64,000 nucleotides of DNA. Source: Sphingomonas donggukensis. GTDB lineage: Bacteria > Pseudomonadota > Alphaproteobacteria > Sphingomonadales > Sphingomonadaceae. The notes beneath the pieces are model-generated. The model was given only the letters and a program-made list of their open reading frames with translations, was not told the DNA's origin and did no database searches. Below are positions 27,048 to 36,854 of the stretch, in pieces. Position numbers and translations under genes: made by a program. The stretch lies in NCBI RefSeq assembly GCF_023674425.1, contig NZ_CP098401.1, forward strand, positions 806,001 through 870,000, given 5' to 3'. Numbering within the stretch: position 1 is the stretch's first letter; each line of letters begins with the position of its first letter.

Positions 27048-28634
27048 ATGCGTCGCTTGGCGATCGTCGCGGCGTGGCTGGCGGTCGGGGCGAGCGCGCC
27101 ACCGGTGGTCGACATCGCGATCCGCGGCGGTACCCTCTACGATGGAAGCACCCGCCGCGCGGTCGTCGGCGACGTCGAGATCGTCGGCGGCCGCATCGCC
27201 TATGTCGGCCCGCCGCGGCGCACGCCCGCGCGCCGGGTGATCAACGCGCAGGGGCTCGTCGTCGCACCCGGCTTCATCGACGCGCACACCCATCCCGACA
27301 GCTACATCCGGTCGCCCGATCCGGCGGCGCGCGCGAACGCGCCGTGGCTGGCGCAGGGTGTCAGCACGATCGTCGTCGGCGTCGACGGCTATGGCAGTCC
27401 GGACGTCGCCCGCGACATGAAGTCCGTCGTGGCGCGCGGAGTCGGGACAAATATGGTGCCGTTCGTCGGCTTCGGTGCGGTGCGCGGACGGGTGCTCGGC
27501 GCCGCCGCCCGCGCGCCGGACGCGATCGAGATGGGCCGGATGCGCGCATTGGTCGCGGGCGCGATGTGCGACGGTGCAAGCGGGTTTTCGACCGGGCTGT
27601 TCTACGCCCCGCAAAGCTACGCCACGACCGAGGAGGTCATCGCGCTGGCGCGCGAGGTCGGGTAGCGCGGCGGGCTGTACGACACGCACCAGCGCGACGA
27701 ATCGAGCTACACGATCGGCGTGCTCGCGTCGGTGGCGGAGGCGCTGCGGATCGGGCGCGAGAGCGGGTCACCGGTGCATTTCGCGCATCTGAAAGCGCTG
27801 GGCGTCGATGTGCAGGGGCAGGGGGGCGCGATCGTGGCCGCGATCGAGCGGGCGCGCGCGGCGGGGAAGGCAGTGACCGCCGACCAATATCCATACCTCG
27901 CCTCCGGTTCGTCGCTCGACGCCGCGCTGCTGCCCGGATGGGTGGTGGCGGGCGGATACCGCGCGGCGCTCGCCCGGATCACGGGCGCCGAAACCGCCGC
28001 GCGCGTCCGCGCCGAACTGACCGAGAATCTGCGCAGGCGCGGCGGGGCGGGCGCGATCCTGTTCACCGCGAAGGGGCAGCCGTGGAGCGGTCGGCGCCTC
28101 GACGCGGTGGCGAAGGGCTGGGGGCTGGACCCGGTCGATGCGGCGCTGCGCATCCTGACTACCGGCACGACAGGATTTCAGGGCACCGCGATCGCATCGT
28201 TCAACATGGCCGATCGCGACGTCGATGCCATCATGCGTCAGACATGGGTGGTGACCGGATCCGACGGCTCCGACGGCCATCCGCGGCAATATGCGACCTT
28301 CCCGGAGAAATACCGCCGCTATGTGCTGGAGCGGAAAGTGATCGACCTGCCGGCGTTCATCCGCCAGTCGACCGGCGCCACTGCCGACATCTACCGCATC
28401 GATCGCCGCGGCTATCTGCGCCGCGGGTATTTCGCCGACGTTGTCGTGATCGATCCGCGGGCATATGCGCCCCGCGCGACCTATGCCGATCCGGCGCGGC
28501 TTGCGGTCGGGGTGGAGGCCTTGCTGGTCAACGGACAGGTCGCCTTGGAGCGCGGGCAGGCAACCGCGGCACGGGCGGGGCGTGCGTTACTGCGACCCAC
28601 GCCCGCGAACTGCCCGCCGCGGTCAGTCGGCTGA
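27048..28634 (+). pseudogene. N-acyl-D-amino-acid deacylase-type amidohydrolase, interrupted by in-frame TAG
   Basis: The full frame encodes about 528 residues of a D-aminoacylase-like amidohydrolase. It has a signal peptide (MRRLAIVAAWLAVGASA), the metal motif FIDAHTHPDSY, and further conserved blocks GLYDTHQRDESSY, HFAHLKALG and VTGSDGSDGHPRQYATFP. Codon 206, at 27663-27665, is TAG. Reading in the same frame continues without any shift straight into GLYDTHQRDESSY, so this is a point nonsense mutation, a sequencing error or a decoded stop, not a deletion. The upstream 205-residue piece lacks most of the active site. The gene starts one base after bphP and overlaps the convergent thioesterase gene by 12 bases. 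Confidence 0.8.
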
Positions 28635-29036
28635 GAAGAATCGGTCGATCACCGACCGCGCGAGCCGGGCCGGGCGTTTCGTCTCGGCATCGATGCAGCA
28701 CCAGCGCGACTTCACCTCGGCCAGCACCTCTTCACCGCGACGGATCACGGTTTCGTAGAAGGCGCTGGCGCCGTGGACCTTCTCGAGGATGACGGTCGCG
28801 ATGACGTCGTCGTCGAGGAAGGCGGGGCGGCGATAAGTGATTTCGTGCTTCAGTGCGACCCAGAGATGCCCGGCGACCGCCTCGACCGGGGCTAGGCTGC
28901 GCCAATGGCTCAACACCGCCTCCTGAACCCACTTCAGGTAGCTGGCATTGTTCACATGCCCCATGAAATCGATGTCGGCGACGTCGATCGGGATGGCGAA
29001 CTTGTGGGGAATCGCGGTGCTCACAGGGGCGATCAT
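28623..29036 (-). CDS. Acyl-CoA thioesterase (4-hydroxybenzoyl-CoA thioesterase/YbgC-like hotdog fold)
   Basis: A 137-residue single hotdog-fold protein that hydrolyses acyl-CoA thioesters in the cytoplasm. The active-site region is IPIDVADIDFMGHVNNASYLKWVQEA, with the Asp and HVNN pattern of the 4-hydroxybenzoyl-CoA thioesterase group. The central helix is followed by HEITYRRPAFLDDDVI. The start at 29036 is the first ATG giving the usual length. It is the only gene on this strand before the dctBD genes, and its 3' end overlaps the disrupted amidohydrolase gene. The acyl substrate is unknown. Confidence 0.85.
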   Translation of the reverse strand: MIAPVSTAIPHKFAIPIDVADIDFMGHVNNASYLKWVQEAVLSHWRSLAPVEAVAGHLWVALKHEITYRRPAFLDDDVIATVILEKVHGASAFYETVIRRGEEVLAEVKSRWCCIDAETKRPARLARSVIDRFFSAD

Positions 29037-29078
29037 AGCCGAAACCGCGCGTTTCCGGAACGCTTATTTACATGGGTG

Positions 29079-30398
29079 TCAGCGTACCCTGAACGTCGCC
29101 AGGTCGATGCCGTGGCGCGCGACCTTGTCGTAGAAGGTCTTGCGCGGGATGCCGAGCTCGGCGAGCGCCACTGGCACGCGTCCCTGCGCCCGCTCCAGCG
29201 CGGTGCGGATCGCTGCGGCCTCGAACGCGGCGACCTGCGCGGGCAGGTCGGCGAGCGGGGCGGGGACGGCATCGACCGTGCCGAGCACCACCTGGAACGC
29301 GAAATTGCGCAGCTCGCGCACATTGCCCGGCCAGTCGTGATCGGTGAGCCGACGGCTGATCGCGGGGGTCAGGGCGAAGTCGTCGCGGCCCAGCTGCGCC
29401 TTCGCCTCCTCGACGAAGCGCGCGAACAGATGCAGCGTATCGCCCTCGCGCTCGCGCAGCGGCGGCACGCGGACGCGCACCGTGTTAAGCCGGTAATAGA
29501 GGTCGGCGCGAAAGCTGCCGGCGGCGACCGCCTCCCCCAGGTCGCGCTTGCACGTCGCGACCACCCGCAGGTCGATTGGCGTCGGGCGGTTGGCGCCGAT
29601 CGGCAGCACCTCGCGCTCCTCGATCACGCGCAGCAGCTTCGCCTGCATCGCCGGCGCCATGCTGTCGATCTCGTCGAACAGCAATGTGCCGCCAGACGAT
29701 GCCGCGATCTGCCCGTCGCGGGACAGGCGGGTGTGGGCGACACTGTCGGCGGCGTGGCCGAACAGCTCGATCTCCGCCAGCCCCTCGGGCAGGGCACCGC
29801 AGTTGACGGCGATGAACGGCCGGGCGCGGCGCGGCCCCAGGCGGTGCAGCATCAGCGCGACCAGCTCCTTGCCGGTGCCGGTTTCTCCCTCGACCAGAAC
29901 GTCGATGTCGGCCTCGGCCAGCTGGCGGACGGTCGCGCGCAGCCGCTCCATCGCCGGGCTGTCGCCGGTCAGCGGGCCGGCGTCGTCGTTCGCCGCGGCC
30001 GCGGCGGCGGCGCGCAGGCCGCGGTTCTCGAGCACCAGCCGGCGACGCCCGATCGCGCGGGTGACGCTGGCCGCCAGATGGTCGGTCGCGAAGGGCTTGG
30101 TCAGAAAATCGACAGCGCCGTCATGCAACGCCGCAACCGCCATCGCGACGTCGCCGTGGCCGGTGACGAGGATGACCGGGATATCGGCATCGACCCCACG
30201 GAGCGCGGCTAGGAGCTGCAGGCCGTCCATGCGCGGCATGCGGATGTCGGACACGACCGCGCCTTCGAATGCCGGGGTGATCGCGGCCAGCGCGCTCGGC
30301 GCATCGGCGTAAGCGGTGACGTGGAGGCCGGCGAGCGTCAGCGCCTGCGCCGTGGCGATGCGCAGCGCGTCGTCGTCCTCGACCAAAATCACGGTCAT
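29079..30398 (-). CDS. dctD: NtrC-family response regulator DctD with altered sigma-54 contact loop
   Basis: A 439-residue response regulator. A receiver domain at residues 1-120 has phospho-acceptor D51 and K101. An AAA+ domain has Walker A GETGTGKE (171-178) and Walker B TLLFDEID, and a C-terminal Fis-type helix-turn-helix ends in GIPRKTFYDKVARHG. At the position of the GAFTGA loop that contacts sigma-54, the sequence is DSVAHT (218-223), aligned without gaps between ELFGH and GQIAASSGG. The stop of dctB overlaps its start by four bases. It probably activates dctA in response to C4-dicarboxylates, but perhaps not through sigma-54. Confidence 0.88.
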   Translation of the reverse strand: MTVILVEDDDALRIATAQALTLAGLHVTAYADAPSALAAITPAFEGAVVSDIRMPRMDGLQLLAALRGVDADIPVILVTGHGDVAMAVAALHDGAVDFLTKPFATDHLAASVTRAIGRRRLVLENRGLRAAAAAAANDDAGPLTGDSPAMERLRATVRQLAEADIDVLVEGETGTGKELVALMLHRLGPRRARPFIAVNCGALPEGLAEIELFGHAADSVAHTRLSRDGQIAASSGGTLLFDEIDSMAPAMQAKLLRVIEEREVLPIGANRPTPIDLRVVATCKRDLGEAVAAGSFRADLYYRLNTVRVRVPPLREREGDTLHLFARFVEEAKAQLGRDDFALTPAISRRLTDHDWPGNVRELRNFAFQVVLGTVDAVPAPLADLPAQVAAFEAAAIRTALERAQGRVPVALAELGIPRKTFYDKVARHGIDLATFRVR

Positions 30399-32161
30399 CG
30401 CGCCACCGCCAGTTCGAGGTCGAAGGCCGCGCCGGTCGCGGTCGGACGGTGCGAAAGCTCGCCGCCCAGGTCGCGGGCGATGTCGCGCGCGATGGCGAGG
30501 CCGAGGCCGAGGCCGTCGGTCTTGCCGGTGGTGAAGGGCGTGAACAGCTGGTCCGCGATCGCCGCATCGATGCCGGCGCCGGTATCGGTCACCGCGATCG
30601 TCACCCGGTCGCCGTCGCGGCGCGCGTCGATCGAGACGCGCGCGTGGGGCAGGCTCGCGGTGGCGTCGAGCGCGTTCTGCAGCAGGTTGACCAGAATCTG
30701 TTCGATCCGGATGCGGTCGCCGCGCACCACCGTATCGCGCGCGTCGCCGCCGAGCATCACGCCGCGTCCGCGCTCACCGACCAGCAGCAGCGCGCCGTCG
30801 AGCGCATCGCCGACGCGCGTGGTGCCGCCGCCGCGGGTCCGGCGCCGGGCGAAGCTGCGCAACTCGCCCGTGATCGTGCCGATGCGGTCGGCGAGTGCGA
30901 CGATCTGGCGCAGATTGTCGCGCGCGTCCTGCGGTGCGCCGCGGTCGAGGAACGTCGCGCCGTTTTCGGCAAAGGCGCGGATCGCGGCGACCGGCTGGTT
31001 GATCTCGTGCGCGACGCCGGCGGTCACCTGGCCCAGCGTGCCCAGTCGATTGGCCTGCGCCAGTTCCTCGCGCGCCTCGCGATAACGACGGTCGGCGATC
31101 AGCCGCTCCTCGGATTCGCGGCGCAGCGCGACGTTTGCGTCGCGCAGTTCGGCGGTGCGGCGCGACACCTCGCCCTCCAACGCGGCGCGCGCCTCGGCCT
31201 GCAAGCGGCGGGTGTCGCGTGCGCGCAGAAGCAGCGCCGCGACGATGCCGGCGACCAGCACCAGCGCGAGCGCGACGAGGGCCGCGGCGATGCGCGCGGC
31301 GGCCAGCGGCGGTTCGAGCGGGGCAAGGTGGATCAGCCGCGCACCCGTCAGCGGCGCGGGCATGCTGCTCAGGCGGTAGCGCGCGGTGTCGCCGCCAAGC
31401 GTCGCGGTCGCGGCCCTGCCGACGATCGTGATCGGGGCGGGGACCGGGGGTGCCGCCCCGAACTGCAGCGTCTGGCGCGCGGTCGCGACCAGTGCCGGAT
31501 CGACGGGGCCGATCGTGCGGAATCGCAAGCGGGGCTCGCTGGTGACCAGAATCACGCCGCGCGGATCGACCACGAAGCTCGCGCCGCTGGTGCGTGCCCA
31601 GCCGGCCTCCAGCCCGTCGAACTCGACTTTCACGACGATGACGCCCAGCGCCCGCCCGCGCTGTTCGACGCGCCGTGCCAGGTACAGGCCGGGGCGTCCG
31701 CTGACTGTGCCGAGCGCGAACAGTTCCGACGCCCCGCGCAGCATCGCGCCCTGGAAATAGGGCCGGAAACCGTAGTTCTGGCCGACGAAGCTGGTCGGCT
31801 TGCGCCAGTTGCTGGCGGCCACCGTGCGACCGCTCGCATCGATCGCGTAGAGATCGGCGGCATCGGTGCGCGCCGCCAGCAGCTCGAACGTCCGGTCGAG
31901 CGCACGCGCCGCCTCGGCATCGCCCGCCAGGGCCGCCGCGACGCCGGGATATTCGGTCAGGACGAGCGGCAGCAGGCGGAATTTCTGCAATTCGCTTTGC
32001 AACACTCCGACGTGCGATCGTGCCGCAGTGGCTGCGGCATCGTCGGCGACGGCGCGCGCCCGTCCGCTCGCCCAGCGGTCGGCGACCAGCCCGGCGACGA
32101 GCGCGAGCCCGAGCGTGGCCAAAACCAGCCAGCGAAGGCGGGAAGGAAGTCGAATCGTCAC
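30395..32161 (-). CDS. dctB: C4-dicarboxylate sensor histidine kinase DctB
   Basis: A 588-residue membrane sensor. A first transmembrane helix (RWLVLATLGLALVAGLVA) and a second (about residues 285-310) bracket a periplasmic double-PAS sensor of the DctB type, with YAIDASGRTVAASNWRKPTSFVGQNYGFRPYF. A coiled-coil leads to the dimerisation helix, with phospho-accepting His in GVAHEINQPVAAIRAFAENG. The ATP-binding domain has NLLQNALDA, DTGAGI and GLGLGLAIARDI. The GTG at 32161 is chosen because sequence before it is not membrane-protein-like. Its ribosome-binding site is weak, so the start is uncertain. It partners DctD and faces dctA. Confidence 0.88.
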   Translation of the reverse strand: MTIRLPSRLRWLVLATLGLALVAGLVADRWASGRARAVADDAAATAARSHVGVLQSELQKFRLLPLVLTEYPGVAAALAGDAEAARALDRTFELLAARTDAADLYAIDASGRTVAASNWRKPTSFVGQNYGFRPYFQGAMLRGASELFALGTVSGRPGLYLARRVEQRGRALGVIVVKVEFDGLEAGWARTSGASFVVDPRGVILVTSEPRLRFRTIGPVDPALVATARQTLQFGAAPPVPAPITIVGRAATATLGGDTARYRLSSMPAPLTGARLIHLAPLEPPLAAARIAAALVALALVLVAGIVAALLLRARDTRRLQAEARAALEGEVSRRTAELRDANVALRRESEERLIADRRYREAREELAQANRLGTLGQVTAGVAHEINQPVAAIRAFAENGATFLDRGAPQDARDNLRQIVALADRIGTITGELRSFARRRTRGGGTTRVGDALDGALLLVGERGRGVMLGGDARDTVVRGDRIRIEQILVNLLQNALDATASLPHARVSIDARRDGDRVTIAVTDTGAGIDAAIADQLFTPFTTGKTDGLGLGLAIARDIARDLGGELSHRPTATGAAFDLELAVAR

Positions 32162-32163
32162 CT

Positions 32164-32213
32164 TGTGCGAAATTCCACACAAATTGCGCCGCGTCGATGC
32201 GGAATTGCGCACA
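32164..32213. promoter_or_regulatory. Two tandem 18-bp dyads, candidate DctD binding sites
   Basis: TGTGCGAAATTCCACACA (32164-32181) and GATGCGGAATTGCGCACA (32196-32213) are both near-palindromes with a GCG-n-AATT-n-C core. Their centres are 32 bases apart, about three DNA turns, which suits cooperative binding on one face. They lie about 165-215 bases upstream of dctA and directly before the dctB start. This is where an upstream activator sequence for a DctD-type regulator is expected. The resemblance to rhizobial DctD sites is from memory. Confidence 0.5.
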
Positions 32214-32376
32214 GAATAACTCGCACTATCAAGGGTCCGAGCACTCGGTCGCATATATTTCAATGTGTTAGGTCATGTTCGCAGCGGCGGTGCTGGCATC
32301 GTCACGCTGATTTAGGATGCGCCCCAACGGCTTCTGGCAGAAGAAGCGGCGACGCCAATGTCGCACGAGGGGATGT

Positions 32377-33726
32377 ATGATCGTCGCTACCGACCGCACG
32401 CCGGATACCGCCACACTGCGCCGCGTGCCCTTCTATCGCCACCTCTACGTCCAGGTGCTGGTCGCGATCGTCGCGGGCGTGCTGCTCGGCCATTTCTGGC
32501 CGACGACCGGCGAGGCGCTGAAGCCGCTGGGCGATGGCTTCATCAAGCTGGTGAAGATGGTCATCGCCCCGGTCATCTTCCTGACCGTGGTCACCGGCAT
32601 CGCCGGAATGCGCGAACTTGCTGCGGTGGGTCGCGTGGCGGCGAAGGCGTTCGGGTATTTCCTGTTCTTCTCCACGCTCGCGCTGATCGTCGGGCTGATC
32701 GTCGCCAATGTCGTGCGGCCAGGCGCGGGGATGAACGTCGATCCCGCGACGCTGAACGCTGGGGCGGTCGCCGATTATACCCACGCGGCCGCCGAAACGA
32801 CGCTCACCGGTTTCCTTATGGCGATCATCCCGACGACGATGCCGTCCGCGCTGACAGACGGCTCGATCCTTCAGACGCTGTTCGTCGCGATCCTTTTCGG
32901 CGTGTCGCTGAGCCTGGTCGGCAAGCCTGCCGAACCGGTGCTCGATTTTCTCGAGCGCGTCACGCTCGTCGTGTTCCGCCTGGTCGGCATCCTGATGAAG
33001 GCGGCGCCGATCGGGGCGTTCGGGGCGATGGCGTTCACCATCGGCAAATATGGCGCGGGGAGTCTGGTCAACCTCGGCGCGCTGGTCGCGACCTTCTACC
33101 TCACCTCGCTGATCTTCGTGCTCGGGGTGCTGGGGCTCGTCGCGCGGCTCCACGGCTTCTCGATCCTGAAGCTCATCGCCTATCTGAAGGCCGAACTCCT
33201 GCTGGTGCTTGGCACGTCCTCGTCCGAAGCCGCACTCCCCAGCCTGATCGGCAAGCTGGAGCGCGCCGGCTGCGACAAGGGCGTCGTCGGGCTGGTCGTG
33301 CCGACGGGCTATTCGTTCAACCTGGACGGCACCAACATCTACATGACGCTCGCCGCGCTGTTCATCGCGCAGGCGACGGGGATCGAGCTCAGCTGGGGCG
33401 AGCAGGCCGCGCTGCTGGGCGTCGCGATGCTGTCTTCAAAGGGTGCCGCCGGGGTCACCGGCGCGGGCTTCATCACGCTCGCCGCGACGCTGTCGATCGT
33501 GCCGTCTGTGCCGGTCGCGGGGATGGCGCTGATCTTGGGCGTGGACCGCTTCATGAGCGAGTGCCGCAGCCTCACCAATTTCATCGGCAACGCGGTCGCC
33601 GCGGTCGTCGTCGCACGGTGGGAGGGCAAGCTCGATCGCGCCCGCCTGGCCGACGTGCTCGACAACCGCCGCGTCAGCGACGCCGAAACCATCGACGAAG
33701 ACGACGCACTCGTGACCGTCAACTGA
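32377..33726 (+). CDS. dctA: C4-dicarboxylate transporter DctA
   Basis: A 449-residue cation-coupled carrier for succinate, fumarate, malate and similar acids in the inner membrane (DAACS family). The start region has [24 protein letters not shown]. The re-entrant serine-rich hairpin is [13 protein letters not shown], and the cation/substrate site is [22 protein letters not shown], both diagnostic of DctA/GltP. The ATG at 32377 follows AGGGG at 32368-32372. Upstream in-frame starts lack support. It is divergent from dctBD, and a TonB-dependent receptor starts 28 bases after its stop, which suggests one transcript. Confidence 0.95.
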   Translation: MIVATDRTPDTATLRRVPFYRHLYVQVLVAIVAGVLLGHFWPTTGEALKPLGDGFIKLVKMVIAPVIFLTVVTGIAGMRELAAVGRVAAKAFGYFLFFSTLALIVGLIVANVVRPGAGMNVDPATLNAGAVADYTHAAAETTLTGFLMAIIPTTMPSALTDGSILQTLFVAILFGVSLSLVGKPAEPVLDFLERVTLVVFRLVGILMKAAPIGAFGAMAFTIGKYGAGSLVNLGALVATFYLTSLIFVLGVLGLVARLHGFSILKLIAYLKAELLLVLGTSSSEAALPSLIGKLERAGCDKGVVGLVVPTGYSFNLDGTNIYMTLAALFIAQATGIELSWGEQAALLGVAMLSSKGAAGVTGAGFITLAATLSIVPSVPVAGMALILGVDRFMSECRSLTNFIGNAVAAVVVARWEGKLDRARLADVLDNRRVSDAETIDEDDALVTVN

Positions 33727-33754
33727 CGGCCGGGCACTGCAAGGGGAGAATGGA

Positions 33755-36700
33755 ATGACGAAGCTGGGTTGGCGCGCCGGGAGTGCGCTGTTCGCGATGG
33801 TCTGGGCACAGGCCGCGGCGGCGCAGGACGTGCCGGCGCAACCGCCCGCGCCAGAGGCGGTGCCCGGCATCGCTGCATCGACGCAGACCGACGAGAGCAC
33901 GGCGCCCGCCGGCCCCGACATCGTCGTCGTCGGCTCGCAGATCCGCGGCGCCAGCACCACCGCGGCGCTGCCCGTGACCGTCATCGACGCGAACCAGATC
34001 GACGCGACCGGCGCCGTATCGGGCGACGATTTGTTCCGCGCGATCCCGCAGGCGGGCGATGTCACGTTCAACGAATCGAACAACCCGCAGACGTCGAACG
34101 CGGCGCGCGGCGACGTCAATTCGATCAACCTGCGCAATCTGGGCGTCGGCAACACGCTGGTGCTGCTGAACGGGCGGCGTCTGGTCCAGCACCCGACCAG
34201 TCAGGCCGGCGACGGCAACGTGCCGGTGCTCGGCTACAATTCCAACGCTCTGCCGGTCGCGGGCATCGAGCGGCTGGAGATCCTGCGCGACGGCGCCGCG
34301 GCCATCTACGGCGCGGATGCGGTCGCGGGCGTGGTCAACACCGTCACCAAATCGAACTACGACGGCGCGCAGATCGACCTGCGCTACGGCGGAGCGGAGG
34401 GCACGCATCGCCGCGAGTTCCAGGCGACCGGACTGATCGGCACCGATTTCGCCAGTAAGCGCGGCAACGTATCGCTGTACCTCGACTACACCCGCCGCAC
34501 CGCGCAGCTGGCCGAGGACCAGCCCTATACCGCGACCGACAATCTGCTGAGCTATTTCGCCGACGATCCACGGTTCGCGAGCAACCTGAACGCCGACGGG
34601 CGCGCCACCCAATCGCCCTGGGCGAACCTGGCGGTGGTGAACGGCCCCGGCACGATCCGCCGCGGGACCACCGCGCTCACCTCGTCGGCGGGCGCGTTCC
34701 ATACCCAGTCGGTGCTGAACCCCGGCTGCCTCCAGACCGTCAATGCAGAGACGTGCTTGGGCAGCGGCACGCGCGCGACCGCGACGACGCTGCGCTCCGA
34801 ACGGTTCGATACGCGCCCCGGCACGACCGTCACGCCGTCGATCAACCGCTACAACGGCTTCCTCACCGCGCATTACGACTTCAGCGACACGCTGACCGCC
34901 TATACCGAGATCGGCTATTATCGCGCCGACACGACACGCATCCAGCCGCCGACGATCAACCTGAACGCGATCGTGATCCCGGCATCGAACTACTGGAACC
35001 CGTTCGGGCCGGTGACTTTCGCCAACGGGACCGCCAACCCCAATCGCATCGCCGGGCTGACCAATGTGCCCGTCGCCGGCCTGCCGGTACGCCTGTCGAC
35101 TTACCGCTTCGTCGATGCCGGCAAGCAGGTGGTGACGGTCGACAACTGGCAGTCGCGGTTCCTGGGCGGGCTGAAGGGACAGATCGGCAGCTTCGATTTC
35201 GACACCGCGCTGCTGTATTCCGAAGCGCAGGCGACCGACGTGTCGAACGCGATCGACATGACCAAGCTGCAGGCCAATCTCGCCCTGTCGACGCCGGATG
35301 CGTACAATCCCTTCAGCGGCGGCTGTTCGGCCACGCCCAGCGTCGGCGACTGCACGCCGTCGTCGCAGGGCGCGATCGACAGCTTCAGCTTCGACCTTAA
35401 ACGCCGGTCGAAGACCACGCTCGCGCTTGCCGATTTCAAGGTGTCGCGCAACGACCTGCTGTCGCTGCCCGGCGGCAACCTCGGCATCGCGCTCGGCGTC
35501 GAGGGGCGGCGCGAAACGCAGGCCGATATCCGCGACGACAATCTGAACGGCACCAACCAGTTCGTTGATTCGGTGACAGGCGAGCGCAACCTGTCGAACA
35601 CCGCCGCGGTCAGCCCGACGCCGACGACCCGCGGTCGCCGCACCGTGTTCTCCGCGTTCGGGGAGCTCGCGGTGCCGGTGGTATCGCCGGAGATGGACGT
35701 GCCCTTCATCCACCGCCTCGATTTGCAGCTGGCGGGCCGATACGAGCATTACAGCGACTTCGGCTCGGTCGCGAAGCCGAAGGTGGCCGCGGCACTCGAT
35801 ATCGTCGAGGGCTTCCGTTTCCGCGGCTCCTATTCGAAGGGCTTCCGCGCGCCGAACCTCGAGCAGACCAACGTCGTGCAATATTCGCGGCTGGGATCGA
35901 ACACCGATTTCCTGCGCTGCGAGGCCGATCTGCGCGCGCGGCGCATTGCGAATTTCAACGCCTGTTCGCGCGGCACCAGCTATTCGATCTTCATCTCGGG
36001 CAACCCCGATCTGAAGCCGGAGGAAAGCACCAACTACACCTTCGGCGTTGTCGTGCAGCCGGACTTCGGCGACCCGGCCTACGGGCGTCTGACGCTGACC
36101 GCCGACTACTGGTCGATCCAGCAGGTCGGTATTGTCGGCCAGTTCGGGCCGCAGAATGCGCTGGTGCTCGATTATCTGCTGCGCCAGCAGGGATCGTCGA
36201 ACCCCAACGTCATCCGCGCCGCACCGACCGCCGACGACACGCCGGTGTTCGCGGGCACCGGCCTCGCCACGGCAGGTGTGGTGACGCAGATCAACGATCA
36301 GTTCACGAACCTTCTGCCGCAGACCGTCCAGGGCATCGACCTGTCGCTGCTCTACAATCTGCGCACCGGTTTCGGAAAGTTCGACGTCGCACTGAACGCG
36401 GCGCACCTGACCAAGTTCAGCCGAGAGGCGCCTCCGGGCGTGCAGGCGCTGTTCGATGCGCGCGCCGCGGGCCAGATCAATGCCGCCACGCCGCTGACCG
36501 ATGCCAGCGACCTGATCGAGCAGCGCGGGCGCCCGAAATGGCGGCTGACGGGGTCGCTTACCTGGAGCTATCACCGCTTCCAGATCGGCGGTTTCGTGAA
36601 CTACACGGCGGACGTGAACGACACCAATTTCCTCGACGTCAACGGCTTGCCCTATGTGGTCGAGGGGCAGGCGACCGTGAACCTGTACGGTCAGTACCGG

Positions 36701-36853
36701 TTCAAGGGCGGGGCGCTTGACGACACTCGGGTCCGCATTGGCGCGCGCAACCTGTTCGACAAGCAGCCGCCGATCACTGCCGATGGGTATCTTGGCTCGC
36801 TCTACACCCCCTATGGCCGCTACCTGTACGCCAGCATCAGCAAGAGGTTCTGA
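33755..36853 (+). CDS. TonB-dependent outer membrane receptor in the dctA operon
   Basis: A 1032-residue TonB-dependent receptor. It has a signal peptide (LGWRAGSALFAMVWAQAAAAQ), a TonB-box-like segment (DIVVVGSQIRG), a plug domain with LRNLGVGNTLVLLNGRRLV and IERLEILRDGAAAIYGADAVAGVVN, and a 22-strand barrel ending in the aromatic C-terminus LYASISKRF. No N-terminal STN signalling domain is present, so it is a plain transporter. AAGGGGAG precedes the ATG. It lies between dctA and an exported hydrolase gene (one base gap), which suggests uptake of a molecule that releases a dicarboxylate. The ligand is unknown. Confidence 0.92.
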   Translation: MTKLGWRAGSALFAMVWAQAAAAQDVPAQPPAPEAVPGIAASTQTDESTAPAGPDIVVVGSQIRGASTTAALPVTVIDANQIDATGAVSGDDLFRAIPQAGDVTFNESNNPQTSNAARGDVNSINLRNLGVGNTLVLLNGRRLVQHPTSQAGDGNVPVLGYNSNALPVAGIERLEILRDGAAAIYGADAVAGVVNTVTKSNYDGAQIDLRYGGAEGTHRREFQATGLIGTDFASKRGNVSLYLDYTRRTAQLAEDQPYTATDNLLSYFADDPRFASNLNADGRATQSPWANLAVVNGPGTIRRGTTALTSSAGAFHTQSVLNPGCLQTVNAETCLGSGTRATATTLRSERFDTRPGTTVTPSINRYNGFLTAHYDFSDTLTAYTEIGYYRADTTRIQPPTINLNAIVIPASNYWNPFGPVTFANGTANPNRIAGLTNVPVAGLPVRLSTYRFVDAGKQVVTVDNWQSRFLGGLKGQIGSFDFDTALLYSEAQATDVSNAIDMTKLQANLALSTPDAYNPFSGGCSATPSVGDCTPSSQGAIDSFSFDLKRRSKTTLALADFKVSRNDLLSLPGGNLGIALGVEGRRETQADIRDDNLNGTNQFVDSVTGERNLSNTAAVSPTPTTRGRRTVFSAFGELAVPVVSPEMDVPFIHRLDLQLAGRYEHYSDFGSVAKPKVAAALDIVEGFRFRGSYSKGFRAPNLEQTNVVQYSRLGSNTDFLRCEADLRARRIANFNACSRGTSYSIFISGNPDLKPEESTNYTFGVVVQPDFGDPAYGRLTLTADYWSIQQVGIVGQFGPQNALVLDYLLRQQGSSNPNVIRAAPTADDTPVFAGTGLATAGVVTQINDQFTNLLPQTVQGIDLSLLYNLRTGFGKFDVALNAAHLTKFSREAPPGVQALFDARAAGQINAATPLTDASDLIEQRGRPKWRLTGSLTWSYHRFQIGGFVNYTADVNDTNFLDVNGLPYVVEGQATVNLYGQYRFKGGALDDTRVRIGARNLFDKQPPITADGYLGSLYTPYGRYLYASISKRF

Positions 36854-36854
36854 C

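Noticed and set aside
32310..32350. Sigma-54 promoter before dctA (TGGCATCGTCACGC and TGGCAGAAGAAGCGG)
   Set aside because: The GG to GC spacing is nine bases in the first, and the second lacks GC at -12. The -24/-12 spacing is strict, so neither fits.
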